Both the position numbers and the translations under genes were made by a program. Of a DNA stretch of 64,000 nucleotides, positions 17,368-26,023 are shown piece after piece; position 1 is the first letter of the stretch, and the number at the start of each line of letters is the position of its first letter. The stretch covers positions 124,001-188,000 of the forward strand of contig CAKULK010000001.1 of the NCBI GenBank assembly GCA_934667275.1, written 5' to 3'. The DNA comes from an uncultured Bacteroidales bacterium. Lineage in GTDB: Bacteria > Bacteroidota > Bacteroidia > Bacteroidales > Paludibacteraceae. A model generated the notes under the pieces. The model ran no database searches, was not told the DNA's origin, and was given only the letters and a program-made list of their open reading frames with translations.

Positions 17368-17904
17368 TTAGTGAATACTTTTTCCCATTTCGTAGGCTTT
17401 CTGCAATGCGGGGTGTCCCGCTATCTCGCCCATATCGGTTACGCCGCCGGCGAATACGTGTCCCGCCAGACGGGCATACTCGAAGCAGGCAATCCAGCCG
17501 TTCAAACCGTGTTCTGCGCCTTCGGGCGTCATCTCCTCGTCCTCGGCTGCCGTGGTGAGCAGATAGATGTCGCGGAAATGGTAGTCCGACGAGAAGAGCG
17601 GGTTCGCACGGTCGAGGAGCGTCTTCATCTGCCCGCTCATCTCATAGTAGTAGATGGGGGTTGCGAAGACGATGGCATCGGCATCGTGCATCTTATCCAC
17701 CATAGCGGGCGCATCGTCGCGAATGACGCAGCGCAGGGTCTTGGTGCAGGCAAGGCAACCTCGGCAGAAACGCAGGTCTTTGCCGCGGAGGGAGATGGTC
17801 TCCACCTCGTTGCCCGCCTCTTGTGCGCCGCGCGCAAACTCTTTTGCCAGTTCGTCCGAATTGCTTTTCGGGCGCAGACTGGTCGTGATAATCAGTACTT
17901 TCAT
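17368..17904 (-). CDS. Flavodoxin-fold NAD(P)H-dependent FMN reductase family protein
   Basis: 178 residues. It starts with a flavodoxin-type beta strand and phosphate-binding loop (KVLIITTSLRPKSNSDELAKEF) and has the flavin-contact segment ATPIYYYEMSGQMKTLLDRA. A cysteine cluster (CRGCLACTKTLRC, about residues 48-60) lies between them. This compact cluster is found in iron-sulfur flavoproteins and in related multimeric flavodoxin-like reductases. Substrate unknown. It lies 32 nt downstream of the SDR gene on the same strand and probably shares its transcript. Confidence 0.83.
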   Translation of the reverse strand: MKVLIITTSLRPKSNSDELAKEFARGAQEAGNEVETISLRGKDLRFCRGCLACTKTLRCVIRDDAPAMVDKMHDADAIVFATPIYYYEMSGQMKTLLDRANPLFSSDYHFRDIYLLTTAAEDEEMTPEGAEHGLNGWIACFEYARLAGHVFAGGVTDMGEIAGHPALQKAYEMGKSIH

Positions 17905-17936
17905 ATCTGTTTTTTTGTCAAATGGTTACTTTCCGG

Positions 17937-18764
17937 CTATGCATTCGGTTTCAGCGGTCCGTAGAAATACGATGCCGTTGCACCGCCGTCTATGAGGAAA
18001 TCGGAACCCGTGATAAACGCCCCTTTGTCGCTCAACAGCAGTTCGGCTACGTTGGCTACCTCGTCCGCCGTACCAGGGCGACCCGCTGGGCACTTGGCAA
18101 ACATGTTCTTGTAGAAATCGCCCCGCGGACCGTTGAACTCGTCAATCGCCAGTGGCGTGACAATAATCCCCGGCGAGATGGAGTTGATGCGCGCACCGCG
18201 CTTGCCCCACAGCACCGCCTCCGCCATAACGCGTTTGACGTTGCAGCGTTTCGCTAACTGGTAAGCGTGCAGCGTGTCACGTATGTTTTCGGACTGCAAG
18301 AGGGGCAGCGACAGGAGTTCTTCCGTGGGCGTGGTGGCTAACTGCTCGTCCTCTTCAGGCGTGAGTGCAGGCATACGGTGCCCCGACTGGCTGGAGATGG
18401 TTACGCCCGTGCCGCCTGCACGGATTACTTTTCCCACCTCTTCCAACAGCACCGCCGTGCCGTACAAATCCACACGGAGAATGGTTTCTATCGGTGCCTG
18501 GCTGGGTGACACGCCCGCTGCATTGACAAGCATCGTGATGTCGCCCATGGTCTGTGCCATAGCCAGATAACGCTGTATTGACTCGCGCGAAGCAAGATCA
18601 ATCTCGGTGGCTACGGCGTAGAAACCCGCATTGGTGAGCGTCTCCGCCACTACCTGTGCATTCGCCAACCGCTTGTCGCCCACGACAATCTGTTTGCCCG
18701 TGCCCACGCGGCGTGCAATCGCCATACCTATCTGCCCCGCACCTACTAAAAGAAGTACATCCAT
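17937..18764 (-). CDS. Short-chain dehydrogenase/reductase (SDR)
   Basis: 275 residues. The Rossmann nucleotide loop is near the start (LLVGAGQIGMAIARRV), followed by LVNAAGVS. The catalytic set appears as Ser in TISSQSGHRMP and Tyr-x3-Lys in HAYQLAKRCN. The C-terminal SPGIIVTPLAIDEF and ITGSDFLIDGGAT are typical of classical SDRs. The N-terminal glycine motif is GAGQIG, not the commoner TGxxxGxG. The segment RMPALTPEEDEQLATTPTEELLSLPL is an insertion after the catalytic Ser. Substrate unknown. Confidence 0.88.
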   Translation of the reverse strand: MDVLLLVGAGQIGMAIARRVGTGKQIVVGDKRLANAQVVAETLTNAGFYAVATEIDLASRESIQRYLAMAQTMGDITMLVNAAGVSPSQAPIETILRVDLYGTAVLLEEVGKVIRAGGTGVTISSQSGHRMPALTPEEDEQLATTPTEELLSLPLLQSENIRDTLHAYQLAKRCNVKRVMAEAVLWGKRGARINSISPGIIVTPLAIDEFNGPRGDFYKNMFAKCPAGRPGTADEVANVAELLLSDKGAFITGSDFLIDGGATASYFYGPLKPNA

Positions 18765-18831
18765 ACACTCAAAAACTATAAACTATCAACTTTCCAACTT
18801 CTCTCAACACTCAACTCTTAACTCTCAACAG

Positions 18832-20592
18832 TCAACTAAGCGCAGCGACCACGTCTTCCACCATTTGCGGGACGGTCAGGCGGTTGGCAGCAAGCAGGTC
18901 GGCTACGTGGTAGCGGTCTTCGAACTGTTTGCGCTCGCCGCGAACAAGGACACGCATGTCGCTGTTGCCGTAGTAGCGGGCAATCTTCTCGCCCCAACCG
19001 CCGTCAATCTGTCCGTCTTCGAGGGTGATGACGAGTGAGTGGTCGGCTTTCAGGTTGTCGAGGGTCTCGGTGTCCAGAGCGGTGATAATACGCGGGTTGA
19101 CAAGTGTGGCATCGATGCCCTCTTGGGCGAGTGCATTGCGCAGAGTATCACCGAGTTGGAAATATGCGCCCAATCCGAGGATTGCCACGCGGCTGCCCTT
19201 GTGTGCCACCTCATACGCAGGCTTTGACCAGTCTGTTTGCGTACATTGTATATTGCGCGAGATGACGCCGTTTACGGGTACGCGTATAGCCACGGGGTGT
19301 TCGCGGTAGGCGATTGCCCAATCCATCATCGCCAGATACTCCTCTTTGCAGGTCGGCGCCAGGTAGATAAGGTTCGGGATATTCATCAGCAGCGGAATGT
19401 CGTAGAAGCAGGTGTGCGTTACGTCGTTCATGCTCTCGATACCGCCCCAGAAGACGAGCATCAGCGCAGGGTTGTCGTTGATACACAGGTCTTGCTGCAA
19501 CTGGTCGTAGGTGCGCTGGATAAACGTGCTATACACGCCCCACACGGGTTTTGCCCCGCGTTTGGCAGCACCCGAAGCCAGTGCCACCGCTGTCTCTTCG
19601 GCGATTCCTACATCCACGAACTGCTTGCCTGCACGCTCACGACGTGTTTTGTTAAAACCAAATACGGCAGGCGTACCCGACGTGATGGCAAACAACTCGG
19701 GATGCGATGGCATAAGCGACAGCAGATACTCGGCTGTCAGTGGTGCGTAGTCTTCTTCTGCTTCCGATATAAAGCGACTTTTTCCTGTGTGGAGATCAAA
19801 CGGCATACCCCAGTGCCATCTCTCTTTGTCCTGCTCGGCAAATGGCAGACCTTTCCCCTTCAATGTATTGATATGTACCACGATAGGATGGTCTATGTCT
19901 TTCACTTGTTGGAATGCTTCAATCAGTGCCTCCACATTGTTGCCTTCGTCCACGTACATATAGTCCAATCCCATGGCGCGGAACAGGTTGCACGCCGCCT
20001 CGCCCTTTGTCTCGCGCAGCAGCATCAGGTTTTTGTAGATACCGCCGTGGTTTTCCGCAATCGACATCTGATTATCATTCACGATAATGATAAAGTTGCT
20101 CTGCAACTCCGAACCGGCTACATCCAATCCCTCCAGTGCCTCGCCGCCACTCAATGAACCGTCGCCGATCACGGCAATCACATTCTCTTTGCCGCCCTGC
20201 AAATCACGGGCTTTCACGAGTCCGCATGCCAGACTGACGCTGGTCGAGGTGTGTCCGATCACAAAGTGGTCGTGTGCGCTCTCCGAGGGCTCGCTGTAGC
20301 CCGACACATCGTCGTAGTGGCGTGCGTCCATAAACGCCTCTTTTCGCCCCGTGAGAATCTTGTGGGGGTAACTCTGGTGCGAGACGTCGAAGACAATCTT
20401 GTCTTCGGGCGAGTTGAACACGTAGTGCAACGCCACCGTAGCCTCCACCATACCAAGGTTCGGACCGATATGCCCGCCGTGTTCGCTTACTTTCTGCAGC
20501 AGGTAGTGCCGCGTCTCGTCTGCCAGTATGTGCAACTCCTCTCTGTTGAGTTGCTTGATGTCCTGAGGACCGTTAATCTTTTCGAGAATCAT
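18832..20592 (-). CDS. DXS-like thiamine-diphosphate transketolase-family enzyme
   Basis: 586 residues; standard DXS proteins are about 620-640. The first half fits DXS: HQSYPHKILTGR with the conserved His, GDGSLSGGEALEG and NDNQMSIAEN for the Mg-ThDP site. The pyrimidine-binding middle keeps VDVGIAEETAVALASG. However, the loop that in E. coli DXS reads IDRAGIVGADGQTHQG is replaced by VFWGGIESMNDVTHT, so the Arg and Asp used to bind glyceraldehyde 3-phosphate are missing, and AVRYPRG is AIRVPVNG. It may be a divergent DXS (MEP isoprenoid pathway; dxr is at 43319) or a paralogue with another acceptor. Confidence 0.75.
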   Translation of the reverse strand: MILEKINGPQDIKQLNREELHILADETRHYLLQKVSEHGGHIGPNLGMVEATVALHYVFNSPEDKIVFDVSHQSYPHKILTGRKEAFMDARHYDDVSGYSEPSESAHDHFVIGHTSTSVSLACGLVKARDLQGGKENVIAVIGDGSLSGGEALEGLDVAGSELQSNFIIIVNDNQMSIAENHGGIYKNLMLLRETKGEAACNLFRAMGLDYMYVDEGNNVEALIEAFQQVKDIDHPIVVHINTLKGKGLPFAEQDKERWHWGMPFDLHTGKSRFISEAEEDYAPLTAEYLLSLMPSHPELFAITSGTPAVFGFNKTRRERAGKQFVDVGIAEETAVALASGAAKRGAKPVWGVYSTFIQRTYDQLQQDLCINDNPALMLVFWGGIESMNDVTHTCFYDIPLLMNIPNLIYLAPTCKEEYLAMMDWAIAYREHPVAIRVPVNGVISRNIQCTQTDWSKPAYEVAHKGSRVAILGLGAYFQLGDTLRNALAQEGIDATLVNPRIITALDTETLDNLKADHSLVITLEDGQIDGGWGEKIARYYGNSDMRVLVRGERKQFEDRYHVADLLAANRLTVPQMVEDVVAALS

Positions 20593-20618
20593 AGTCTAAT
20601 TATGCATTAAATGTGGTG

Positions 20619-20650
20619 CAAAAGTACGGCAAAAAAAGCATACCGCCAAA
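20619..20650 (-). promoter_or_regulatory. Promoter of the DXS-like gene
   Basis: The minus strand reads TTTG (20647-20650), 20 nt, TACTTTTG (20619-20626), 27 nt before the ATG at 20592. It is divergent from the gcvP promoter. Confidence 0.75.
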
Positions 20651-20788
20651 CCACCTTATATAAAATAAGGAATAGGGGTACGCCTTTCCGTAATCTGGGT
20701 TAGCGTTTCCTCGCGGCAAGGGCGCAGTTATCTACCGTGTTTGGCAGCGGAAATGCCCATGATATTTTTGCGGAATTTGCGGACATGT

Positions 20789-20820
20789 ATTGCATATTTC
20801 GTGGATTTGTAGTACCTTTG
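20789..20820 (+). promoter_or_regulatory. gcvP promoter
   Basis: TACCTTTG at 20813-20820 with ATTG at the -33 position 20 nt upstream. The 5' leader to the GTG start is about 45 nt; no glycine riboswitch is visible in it. Confidence 0.65.
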
Positions 20821-20868
20821 TTGCCTGATTAAAAAACCATTTTTGGCAAACCATTAAAATACAATATT

Positions 20869-23712
20869 GTGAAAACAAACTACCTCAAATCGAGGCATAT
20901 AGGCCTCGCGGAAGACGAGCAGAAGCAAATGCTCGCGGAGATTGGCGTGAACAGCATGGACGAGTTGATTGCCCAAACGATGCCGCAGGACATCCTGCTG
21001 CAGGAGCCTTTGGACCTTGATGAGCCGCTCACCGAACAGGAGCACCTCAACACGATGTACCAGATGGCGCAGAAAAATCAGATGTGCCGCTCGTATATCG
21101 GCCGTGGCTGGTACGGTGCCATCACGCCTGCCGTTATCCAACGCAACATATTGGAGAACCCCGTGTGGTACACCTCCTACACCCCCTATCAGGCAGAGGT
21201 GAGCCAAGGCCGTTTGGAGGCGTTGTTTGTTTTCCAAACTATGATTAGCGACCTTACGGGTCTGCCTTTGGCAAACTGCAGTCTGCTTGACGAGGCTACT
21301 TCGGCAGCAGAGGCTGTGACGATGATGCGCAACCTGCGCAGCCGTGACATGATGAAGAACAACGTACGCAAAGTGCTGGTTGACAGCCGTATCTTCCCCA
21401 ACACGTTGAGCGTTATGCATACCCGTGCGGCAGGGCAGGACATCGAATTGGTGATGGCGAACTACGAGCAAGTGAATGCCGAGTGGCTGGCTAAGGAAGG
21501 TTCGTTCTTCGGCGCCATTGTCCAACTGCCAAATGCAGAGGGTTCTATCGAGGACTATACCGCATTTATTGCCGATTGCCACGCCGCAGGCATGAAGGTG
21601 ACCGTGATTGCCGACCTTATGGCTATGGCACTCCTCAAACCGCTGGATGCTGATATCGTGTGCGGTACTGCACAACGTTTCGGCTTGGCGATGGGCTTCG
21701 GCGGCCCTACGGCAGGCTATATGGCTACACGCGACGAGTACAAGCGTGAGTTGCCCGGGCGTATCATCGGCTTGAGCAAAGACGCTTACGACCACCCCGC
21801 ATACCGTTTGGCACTTCAGACACGCGAGCAGCATATCAAACGCGAAAAGGCTACTTCCAACATCTGTACGGCAGAGGCTTTGTCGGCTGTGATGGCTGGT
21901 ATGTATGCCGTTTATCACGGTGCGGCAGGTATCCGCGAGATTGCTGAGGGTATTCACGGCAAGGCTGTATATCTGAGCGAGATGCTGCAGGCTTACGGTT
22001 TCGAGCAGGAGAATACGGAGTTCTTCGACACCCTGAAGATTCGTCCTACGGGCGACATCACTATTGAGCGCGTGCGCGAGGTGGCTGAGGAGATGGGTAT
22101 CAACCTCTATTATGACGCTGAGGGATGGATAGGGTTGAGCATCGACGAGACCGTGACGGTGGATGATATGAACGACATCATCGACCTCTTTGCCCAAGCC
22201 AGCGGCAATATGGCGCAGTACGAAGACTCGGAGGAGGCATTCCACAACCTGTGGGCAATCGCCGAGGAGAAAGTGCGTCCGGTGGACTATCTGCAGGCAG
22301 ATGTCTTCCACCTCTATCACACGGAGACTGAGATGATGCGCTATATCAAACGCCTTGACCGCAAGGACATCAGTCTTACGCACACGATGATTCCGTTGGG
22401 CAGTTGCACTATGAAGTTGAACCCCGCGGCGGCTATGATTCCCGTTACTTTCACGGGCTATATGAATGTGCACCCGTTGGCTCCCGCCAACCAGGTGGAG
22501 GGCTACCGCGAGGTGCTGGAAGACCTTGAGCAACAGTTGGCTACCATCACGGGCTTTGCTGCATGCAACCTGCAACCGACTTCGGGTGCGGCAGGCGAAT
22601 ATACGGGTTTGGTAACCATTCGCGAGTACCTGCATCGCCAAGGACAGGCAGAGCGCAATATCCTCCTTATCCCCGCTTCGGCACATGGTACGAACCCCGC
22701 TTCGTGCGTGCAGGCAGGCTTCACGCCGCTCGTAGTGAAGTGCGATGAGAACGGCAATACCGACCTTGCCGACTGGCGTGAGAAGGCTGAGGCTAACCGT
22801 GAGCATCTGGCAGGCTGTATGATTACCTATCCTTCGACCCACGGTATCTTCGAGATGACTATCCGCGAGATGTGCCAAATCATTCACGACTGCGGCGGTC
22901 AGGTATATATGGACGGTGCGAATATGAACGCACAGATTGGCTACACCAACCCCGGTTTCATCGGTGCGGACGTGTGCCACCTCAACCTGCACAAATCGTT
23001 TGCCAGCCCTCACGGTGGTGGCGGTCCCGGTGTGGGTGCCATCTGCTGTGCCAAGCATCTGGCAGACTGCATGCCTACCTGCGACCACAACCGCGTATCG
23101 AGTGCCCTCTACGGCAACGCGAACATGGCACTTATCTCCTACGGCTATATCCGCATGATGGGCGAGGAGGGGCTTCGCGAGTCCACGGCAGCCGCTATCT
23201 TGAGTGCCAACTATATGGCATCGAAACTGAAAGACGCGTATGGCATTGTCTATACGGGTGTGAACGGGCGCGTAGGGCATGAGTTGATTCTCGACTGCCG
23301 TCAGTTCCATGCCATCGGCATCACCGAGAGCGACATCGCCAAGCGTCTGATGGACTTCGGTTACCATGCGCCTACGCTGTCATTCCCCGTGCACGGCACG
23401 CTGATGGTGGAGCCCACAGAGAGCGAGAGCAAGCACGAGATTGACCAGTTCATCGACGCATTGCTGACCATTCGTGCCGAGATTGCCGCCGTAGAACGCG
23501 GTGAGGCTGATGCCAAGGACAACGTGCTGCTCAATGCACCACACCCTGAGTATGAGGTAGTTGCCAACGAATGGCATCACCTCTACAGCCGTGAACAAGC
23601 CGCTTACCCGACCGAGTGGGTACGCAGCAACAAGTTCTGGATTCCTGTTGCCCGCGTGGACAACGGCTGGGGTGACCGTAACCTGATTGCCAAGTTCCAA
23701 CAGAACAACTAA
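20869..23712 (+). CDS. gcvP: Glycine dehydrogenase (decarboxylating), P-protein
   Basis: 947 residues, a full-length single-chain P-protein in which both ancestral halves are present. The GTG at 20869 (GTG AAA ACA AAC, read MKTNYLKSRHIGL) fits the family start. The PLP lysine is Lys709 in HLNLHKSFASPHGGGGPGVG, and TSGAAGEYTGLVTIREY and GANMNAQIGYT are also conserved. It decarboxylates glycine and passes the aminomethyl group to the H-protein. The T-, H- and L-proteins are not in the window. glyA at 55982 would use the resulting methylene-THF. Confidence 0.97.
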   Translation: MKTNYLKSRHIGLAEDEQKQMLAEIGVNSMDELIAQTMPQDILLQEPLDLDEPLTEQEHLNTMYQMAQKNQMCRSYIGRGWYGAITPAVIQRNILENPVWYTSYTPYQAEVSQGRLEALFVFQTMISDLTGLPLANCSLLDEATSAAEAVTMMRNLRSRDMMKNNVRKVLVDSRIFPNTLSVMHTRAAGQDIELVMANYEQVNAEWLAKEGSFFGAIVQLPNAEGSIEDYTAFIADCHAAGMKVTVIADLMAMALLKPLDADIVCGTAQRFGLAMGFGGPTAGYMATRDEYKRELPGRIIGLSKDAYDHPAYRLALQTREQHIKREKATSNICTAEALSAVMAGMYAVYHGAAGIREIAEGIHGKAVYLSEMLQAYGFEQENTEFFDTLKIRPTGDITIERVREVAEEMGINLYYDAEGWIGLSIDETVTVDDMNDIIDLFAQASGNMAQYEDSEEAFHNLWAIAEEKVRPVDYLQADVFHLYHTETEMMRYIKRLDRKDISLTHTMIPLGSCTMKLNPAAAMIPVTFTGYMNVHPLAPANQVEGYREVLEDLEQQLATITGFAACNLQPTSGAAGEYTGLVTIREYLHRQGQAERNILLIPASAHGTNPASCVQAGFTPLVVKCDENGNTDLADWREKAEANREHLAGCMITYPSTHGIFEMTIREMCQIIHDCGGQVYMDGANMNAQIGYTNPGFIGADVCHLNLHKSFASPHGGGGPGVGAICCAKHLADCMPTCDHNRVSSALYGNANMALISYGYIRMMGEEGLRESTAAAILSANYMASKLKDAYGIVYTGVNGRVGHELILDCRQFHAIGITESDIAKRLMDFGYHAPTLSFPVHGTLMVEPTESESKHEIDQFIDALLTIRAEIAAVERGEADAKDNVLLNAPHPEYEVVANEWHHLYSREQAAYPTEWVRSNKFWIPVARVDNGWGDRNLIAKFQQNN

Positions 23713-23800
23713 TTCATACAAGCACCTTACTTCTCCTTATTATATAAGGTGGGGTAGGGTGCTGTGTTTGTGACAACTATCCATTATTTACGAGCCGTTT

Positions 23801-24718
23801 ATGACCCAACCTATCAACGAACTGCAAAAGAAATTGCGCCGCAGTAAGTACAAACATGCTATCATGGAGGCGAAGGAATTGTTTGTTATTGCCATCGCCA
23901 CCATCCCTTATGCACTGGTAGTCAATCAGATACTGGTGCCTCATGCCATTGTGGGCGGAGGATTGACCGGTATATGCGAGATTATCTATTTTGCTACGGG
24001 TACGGTGCTTCCTATTTGGCTCAGTTCGTTGATAATCAACATTATACTGCTGATTATTGCCATCAAGGTGGTAGGTTGGAAGTTCTGTATCCGGTCTATC
24101 TATGGTGTCTTTTTCCTGACGCTATGGCTGAAGTTGGTGCCCACGGCAAGTGTGCCTCTGTTGTCCGACCCGTTTATGGCGGTTATCTTGGCGGGTCTGT
24201 TCAACGGCTGCGGTTTGGGCTTGGTGTTCCTCAACAACGGCAGCACGGGCGGTACCGACATTGTGGCGATGATTGTGCACAAGTTCCGTCAGGTGCCGCT
24301 TGGTCGCGTATTGCTGATGTGCGATATGATTACCATCTCGTGCGCGTACTTCCTGCCGGAGGTGCACAGTATTGAGAAAGTGCTGTTCGGTTTGTGCTAC
24401 ACATTCATGTGTTCCAATGCCGTGGACTGGACTATGGGGCGTGCCCGCCAGTCGGTGCAGTTCTTTATCTTCAGTCAGAAGTACGACGAAATCACCAAGG
24501 CTATTCTTACCGAGATGCGTCGTGGCGTGACGCTCATTGATGGCGAGGGTGGCTATACGCGCCAACCTATCAAGATTATCACGGTCATGGCAAAACGCAG
24601 CGAGAGCAGCAAGATATTTCGCATCGTACGTGAGATAGACCCTGATGCTTTCGTCAGTGAGAGCCAAACCAAGGGCGTTTTCGGACAGGGCTTTACCAAT
24701 ATCCGGGAACACGCATAA
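23801..24718 (+). CDS. YitT family membrane protein, copy 1
   Basis: 305 residues with five to six membrane segments (ELFVIAIATIPYALVVNQIL; LPIWLSSLIINIILLIIAI; PFMAVILAGLFNGCGLGLVF) and the family motifs VGGGLTGICEII and NNGSTGGTDIVAMI. The C-terminal soluble domain (about residues 215-300; RGVTLIDGEGGYTRQPIKIITVMAKR) is DUF2179. Function in Bacteroidetes is unknown. A paralogue follows at 24888. Confidence 0.9.
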   Translation: MTQPINELQKKLRRSKYKHAIMEAKELFVIAIATIPYALVVNQILVPHAIVGGGLTGICEIIYFATGTVLPIWLSSLIINIILLIIAIKVVGWKFCIRSIYGVFFLTLWLKLVPTASVPLLSDPFMAVILAGLFNGCGLGLVFLNNGSTGGTDIVAMIVHKFRQVPLGRVLLMCDMITISCAYFLPEVHSIEKVLFGLCYTFMCSNAVDWTMGRARQSVQFFIFSQKYDEITKAILTEMRRGVTLIDGEGGYTRQPIKIITVMAKRSESSKIFRIVREIDPDAFVSESQTKGVFGQGFTNIREHA

Positions 24719-24832
24719 GATGTACGATTTACGAATTGACAATTTTATTATTTATGTACGATTTGAGCCTGCGGCTATTTTTTGATTTGCCCTTTATGCA
24801 AAATGTCCCAATCTTCTAAAAATCTCCAAATC

Positions 24833-24887
24833 AATCGTACATAAATTCGTAAATCGTAAATCGTAAATAAGAAAATCGTAAATACCT
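24833..24887. repeat. CGTAAAT-type short tandem array
   Basis: Several copies of CGTAAATC in a row (around 24849-24883), with related TACGATTTACGA units at 24721-24737. The array fills the spacer between the two YitT genes. No gene or clear promoter is seen. Confidence 0.5.
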
Positions 24888-25898
24888 ATGTCTGATACCA
24901 AACAACACACGCAACCCACTATGGGTGAGCGGGGTATGTCGTCCTACATCATTGGCGATGCGGGGGGCAGCAAGTGGAAGACCATTCGCGAATACGTCTT
25001 CATTGTCTTGGCGTTATTTCCTTTCGCCTTGATGGTCAATTGGATTTTCGTGCCGCAAAATGTGGTTGGCGGAGGTTTGACGGGCATCTGTTCCATTATA
25101 TTCTATGCCACGCAGGGGCTGTTCCCGTCGCTGTTCCCGGAATATGGCGGGGCTATCCCTCTCTGGCTCAGTTCGCTGACTATCAACGCAGTACTTCTTG
25201 TTGTTGCCATTATTACGGTGGGGTGGAAGTTCTGTATCCGCACCATCGTGGGCGTGGTGGCATTAGCATTTTGGTACCGCGTCATCCCGTTGCGCGAGAC
25301 CCCGCTCATCGAGGACCCCGTGTCGGCATGTTTGGTTGGAGGCGTGGTGTTCGGCATGAGTCTGGGCATCGTGATGCTCAACAACGGATCGTCGGGAGGA
25401 ACGGACATCCTTGCGATGATTATCAACAAATACAAGGATGTCAGTCTCGGGCGGGTGATGGTGCTGTGTGATGCCATCATCATCGCCAGCAGTTATTTCC
25501 TGCCCGTGCCGGAAAATTTCTATACGCCTGGTATGGACGTGGCTGATTTCAAAATTAAGCGTATCCTGTATGGCTTGTGTATGACCGTAAGTTACACAGC
25601 AGCAGTGGATTGGATCATATCGCGCCTGCGGCAGTCGGTGCAGTTCTTTATCTTCTCCGCCAAATACGACGAGATAGCCACCGCTATCAACCAGACCGTG
25701 CAGCGGGGTGTGACCGTGCTGGACGGAACCGGGTGGTACAGCCAGCAGCCCATTAGGGTGGTTACCGTGCTCGCCCGCAAACATGAAAGCCAACTTATAT
25801 TGCATATAATCAAGAAGATAGACCCAAATGCCTTTGTGAGCCAAGCCAATGTGTCGGGCGTATTCGGCAAGGGGTTCGACGCTATCAAAGTGAAATAA
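24888..25898 (+). CDS. YitT family membrane protein, copy 2
   Basis: 336 residues. It matches the upstream copy in layout and motifs (VGGGLTGICSII, NNGSSGGTDILAMIINKYKDVSLGRVM, RQSVQFFIFSAKYDEI, and the DUF2179 tail RGVTVLDGTGWYSQQPIRVVTVLARK). The N-terminus is longer and polar. The two copies differ throughout, so the duplication is old. Function unknown. Confidence 0.9.
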   Translation: MSDTKQHTQPTMGERGMSSYIIGDAGGSKWKTIREYVFIVLALFPFALMVNWIFVPQNVVGGGLTGICSIIFYATQGLFPSLFPEYGGAIPLWLSSLTINAVLLVVAIITVGWKFCIRTIVGVVALAFWYRVIPLRETPLIEDPVSACLVGGVVFGMSLGIVMLNNGSSGGTDILAMIINKYKDVSLGRVMVLCDAIIIASSYFLPVPENFYTPGMDVADFKIKRILYGLCMTVSYTAAVDWIISRLRQSVQFFIFSAKYDEIATAINQTVQRGVTVLDGTGWYSQQPIRVVTVLARKHESQLILHIIKKIDPNAFVSQANVSGVFGKGFDAIKVK

Positions 25899-25953
25899 GT
25901 ATCGGTTTGTTGCGCTGCAGACGCTGCTGTTCTGCACGGATGTCCTAAAAAAT

Positions 25954-25985
25954 AGAAGAGGTTGCCTTTCGGCAACCTCTTCTTT
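25954..25985. terminator. Bidirectional terminator between YitT copy 2 and ppdK
   Basis: AGAAGAGGTTGCC and its complement make a perfect 13-bp stem with loop TTTC. It is preceded by an A-run and followed by TTT and serves two convergent genes. Confidence 0.88.
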
Positions 25986-26023
25986 ATGCATCACACCGCA
26001 ATAACTTAACGGTGCTTTTTCTC

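Noticed and set aside
20821..20868. Glycine riboswitch in front of gcvP
   Set aside because: The leader is only about 45 nt and lacks the conserved paired core of glycine aptamers.
20854..23367. An 837-codon open frame antisense to gcvP
   Set aside because: gcvP is complete with its PLP site. The opposite frame lacks motifs and has the composition of a shadow frame.
23723..23752. Hairpin CACCTTA/TAAGGTG after gcvP as terminator
   Set aside because: The stem is only 7 bp with a long AT loop and no T-run follows, so terminator activity is not supported.
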